From Mucilaginibacter tundrae (GTDB taxonomy: Bacteria; Bacteroidota; Bacteroidia; Sphingobacteriales; Sphingobacteriaceae): DNA of 64,000 bases. Positions 63,840 to 64,000 of this stretch are shown piece by piece (position 1 is the stretch's first letter; every line of letters starts with the position of its first letter). The notes beneath the pieces were generated by a model, which saw nothing but the letters and a program-made list of their open reading frames with translations, had not been told where the DNA came from and searched no databases. Location: NCBI RefSeq assembly GCF_013408825.1, contig NZ_JACCBZ010000006.1, positions 333,217 through 397,216 of the forward strand. The letters are read 5' to 3'. The position numbers and the translations under genes were made by a program.

Positions 63840-64000
63840 ACAGTAATAACGGATAAATTCGATTGCTTTTTAGTTAAAACGCAGCAAACAATCACGATTT
63901 TAGGTGTTGTATATTATGGAGATGCTGACCACCCTATTCCGGGCCAAATTGACCACTGGGTTAGCTGACTTTTGGGTTGCAGCAAATGCTATAAAAGCAT
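63840..64000. mobile_element. Possible IS21-type terminal repeat region at the window edge
   Basis: ctgaccaccctattccggg then aaattgaccactggg and gctgactttt show repeated tgaccacc-like units such as sit at the ends of IS21-like elements in Bacteroidota. No transposase is in the window, so this is only a hint. Confidence 0.3.

Overview
The window comes from a Bacteroidota chromosome, most likely Sphingobacteriaceae of the Mucilaginibacter/Pedobacter type. This rests on the protein families (DUF2911, DUF3810, OMP-type TonB receptors, MutS-like membrane ATPase), Bacteroidota -7 promoter boxes (TAnnTTTG), weak Shine-Dalgarno signals and many short palindromic repeats between genes. The genus call is inference from protein style; no 16S gene is present.

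Positions 1 to about 48,350 are ordinary chromosome. In order: miaA, a Tat-exported phospholipase C, two paralogous GT39 glycosyltransferases, an ECF sigma operon, several exported proteins of unknown function, the tyrosine/homogentisate degradation genes (FAH-family hydrolase divergent from hmgA-hppD), leuS, a TonB-dependent receptor, a MutS-like ATPase, rlmH, a CDF metal transporter, a dicarboxylate symporter, sucD, msrB, a cobalamin riboswitch followed by nrdB-nrdA (class I ribonucleotide reductase), fabG, a large membrane VWA-like protein, and a carotenoid cluster (crtI divergent from crtB, lycopene cyclase and a cytochrome b5-like gene). tRNA-Asn(GTT) closes this part.

Positions from about 48,354 to the end look like a mobile/defence island next to tRNA-Asn. 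It holds a three-gene operon that fits an ABC-three-component (ABC-3C) conflict system; an accessory gene; an excisionase-like HTH gene; a small primase-like gene; a MobC/relaxase mobilization module with a candidate oriT; an antitoxin/zeta-toxin pair in which the toxin lacks a normal start; an Mpi-like serine recombinase; and a 1263-aa type IIG restriction-modification protein. An alternative, start-less C-terminal specificity cassette for that protein lies inverted beside it. A perfect 19-bp inverted repeat (59027-59045 and 60782-60800) sits in the same reading frame in both copies, so inversion would exchange the target-recognition domain without breaking the ORF. No integrase is visible, so the island probably continues beyond 64,000 or has lost its integrase.

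The second notable system is a dispersed 36-bp repeat. Two inverted copies flank an in-frame DUF559 endonuclease ORF of exactly 156 codons inside leuS. A solo copy lies in frame in the VWA-like gene and encodes the same peptide. Two short MITE-like pairs lie between genes, one of them nested in another palindrome and one supplying the stop codon of a gene. A different repeat is also inserted in frame in the leuS editing domain. Together they suggest an endonuclease-linked repeat element that can settle inside essential genes as a tolerated peptide insert.
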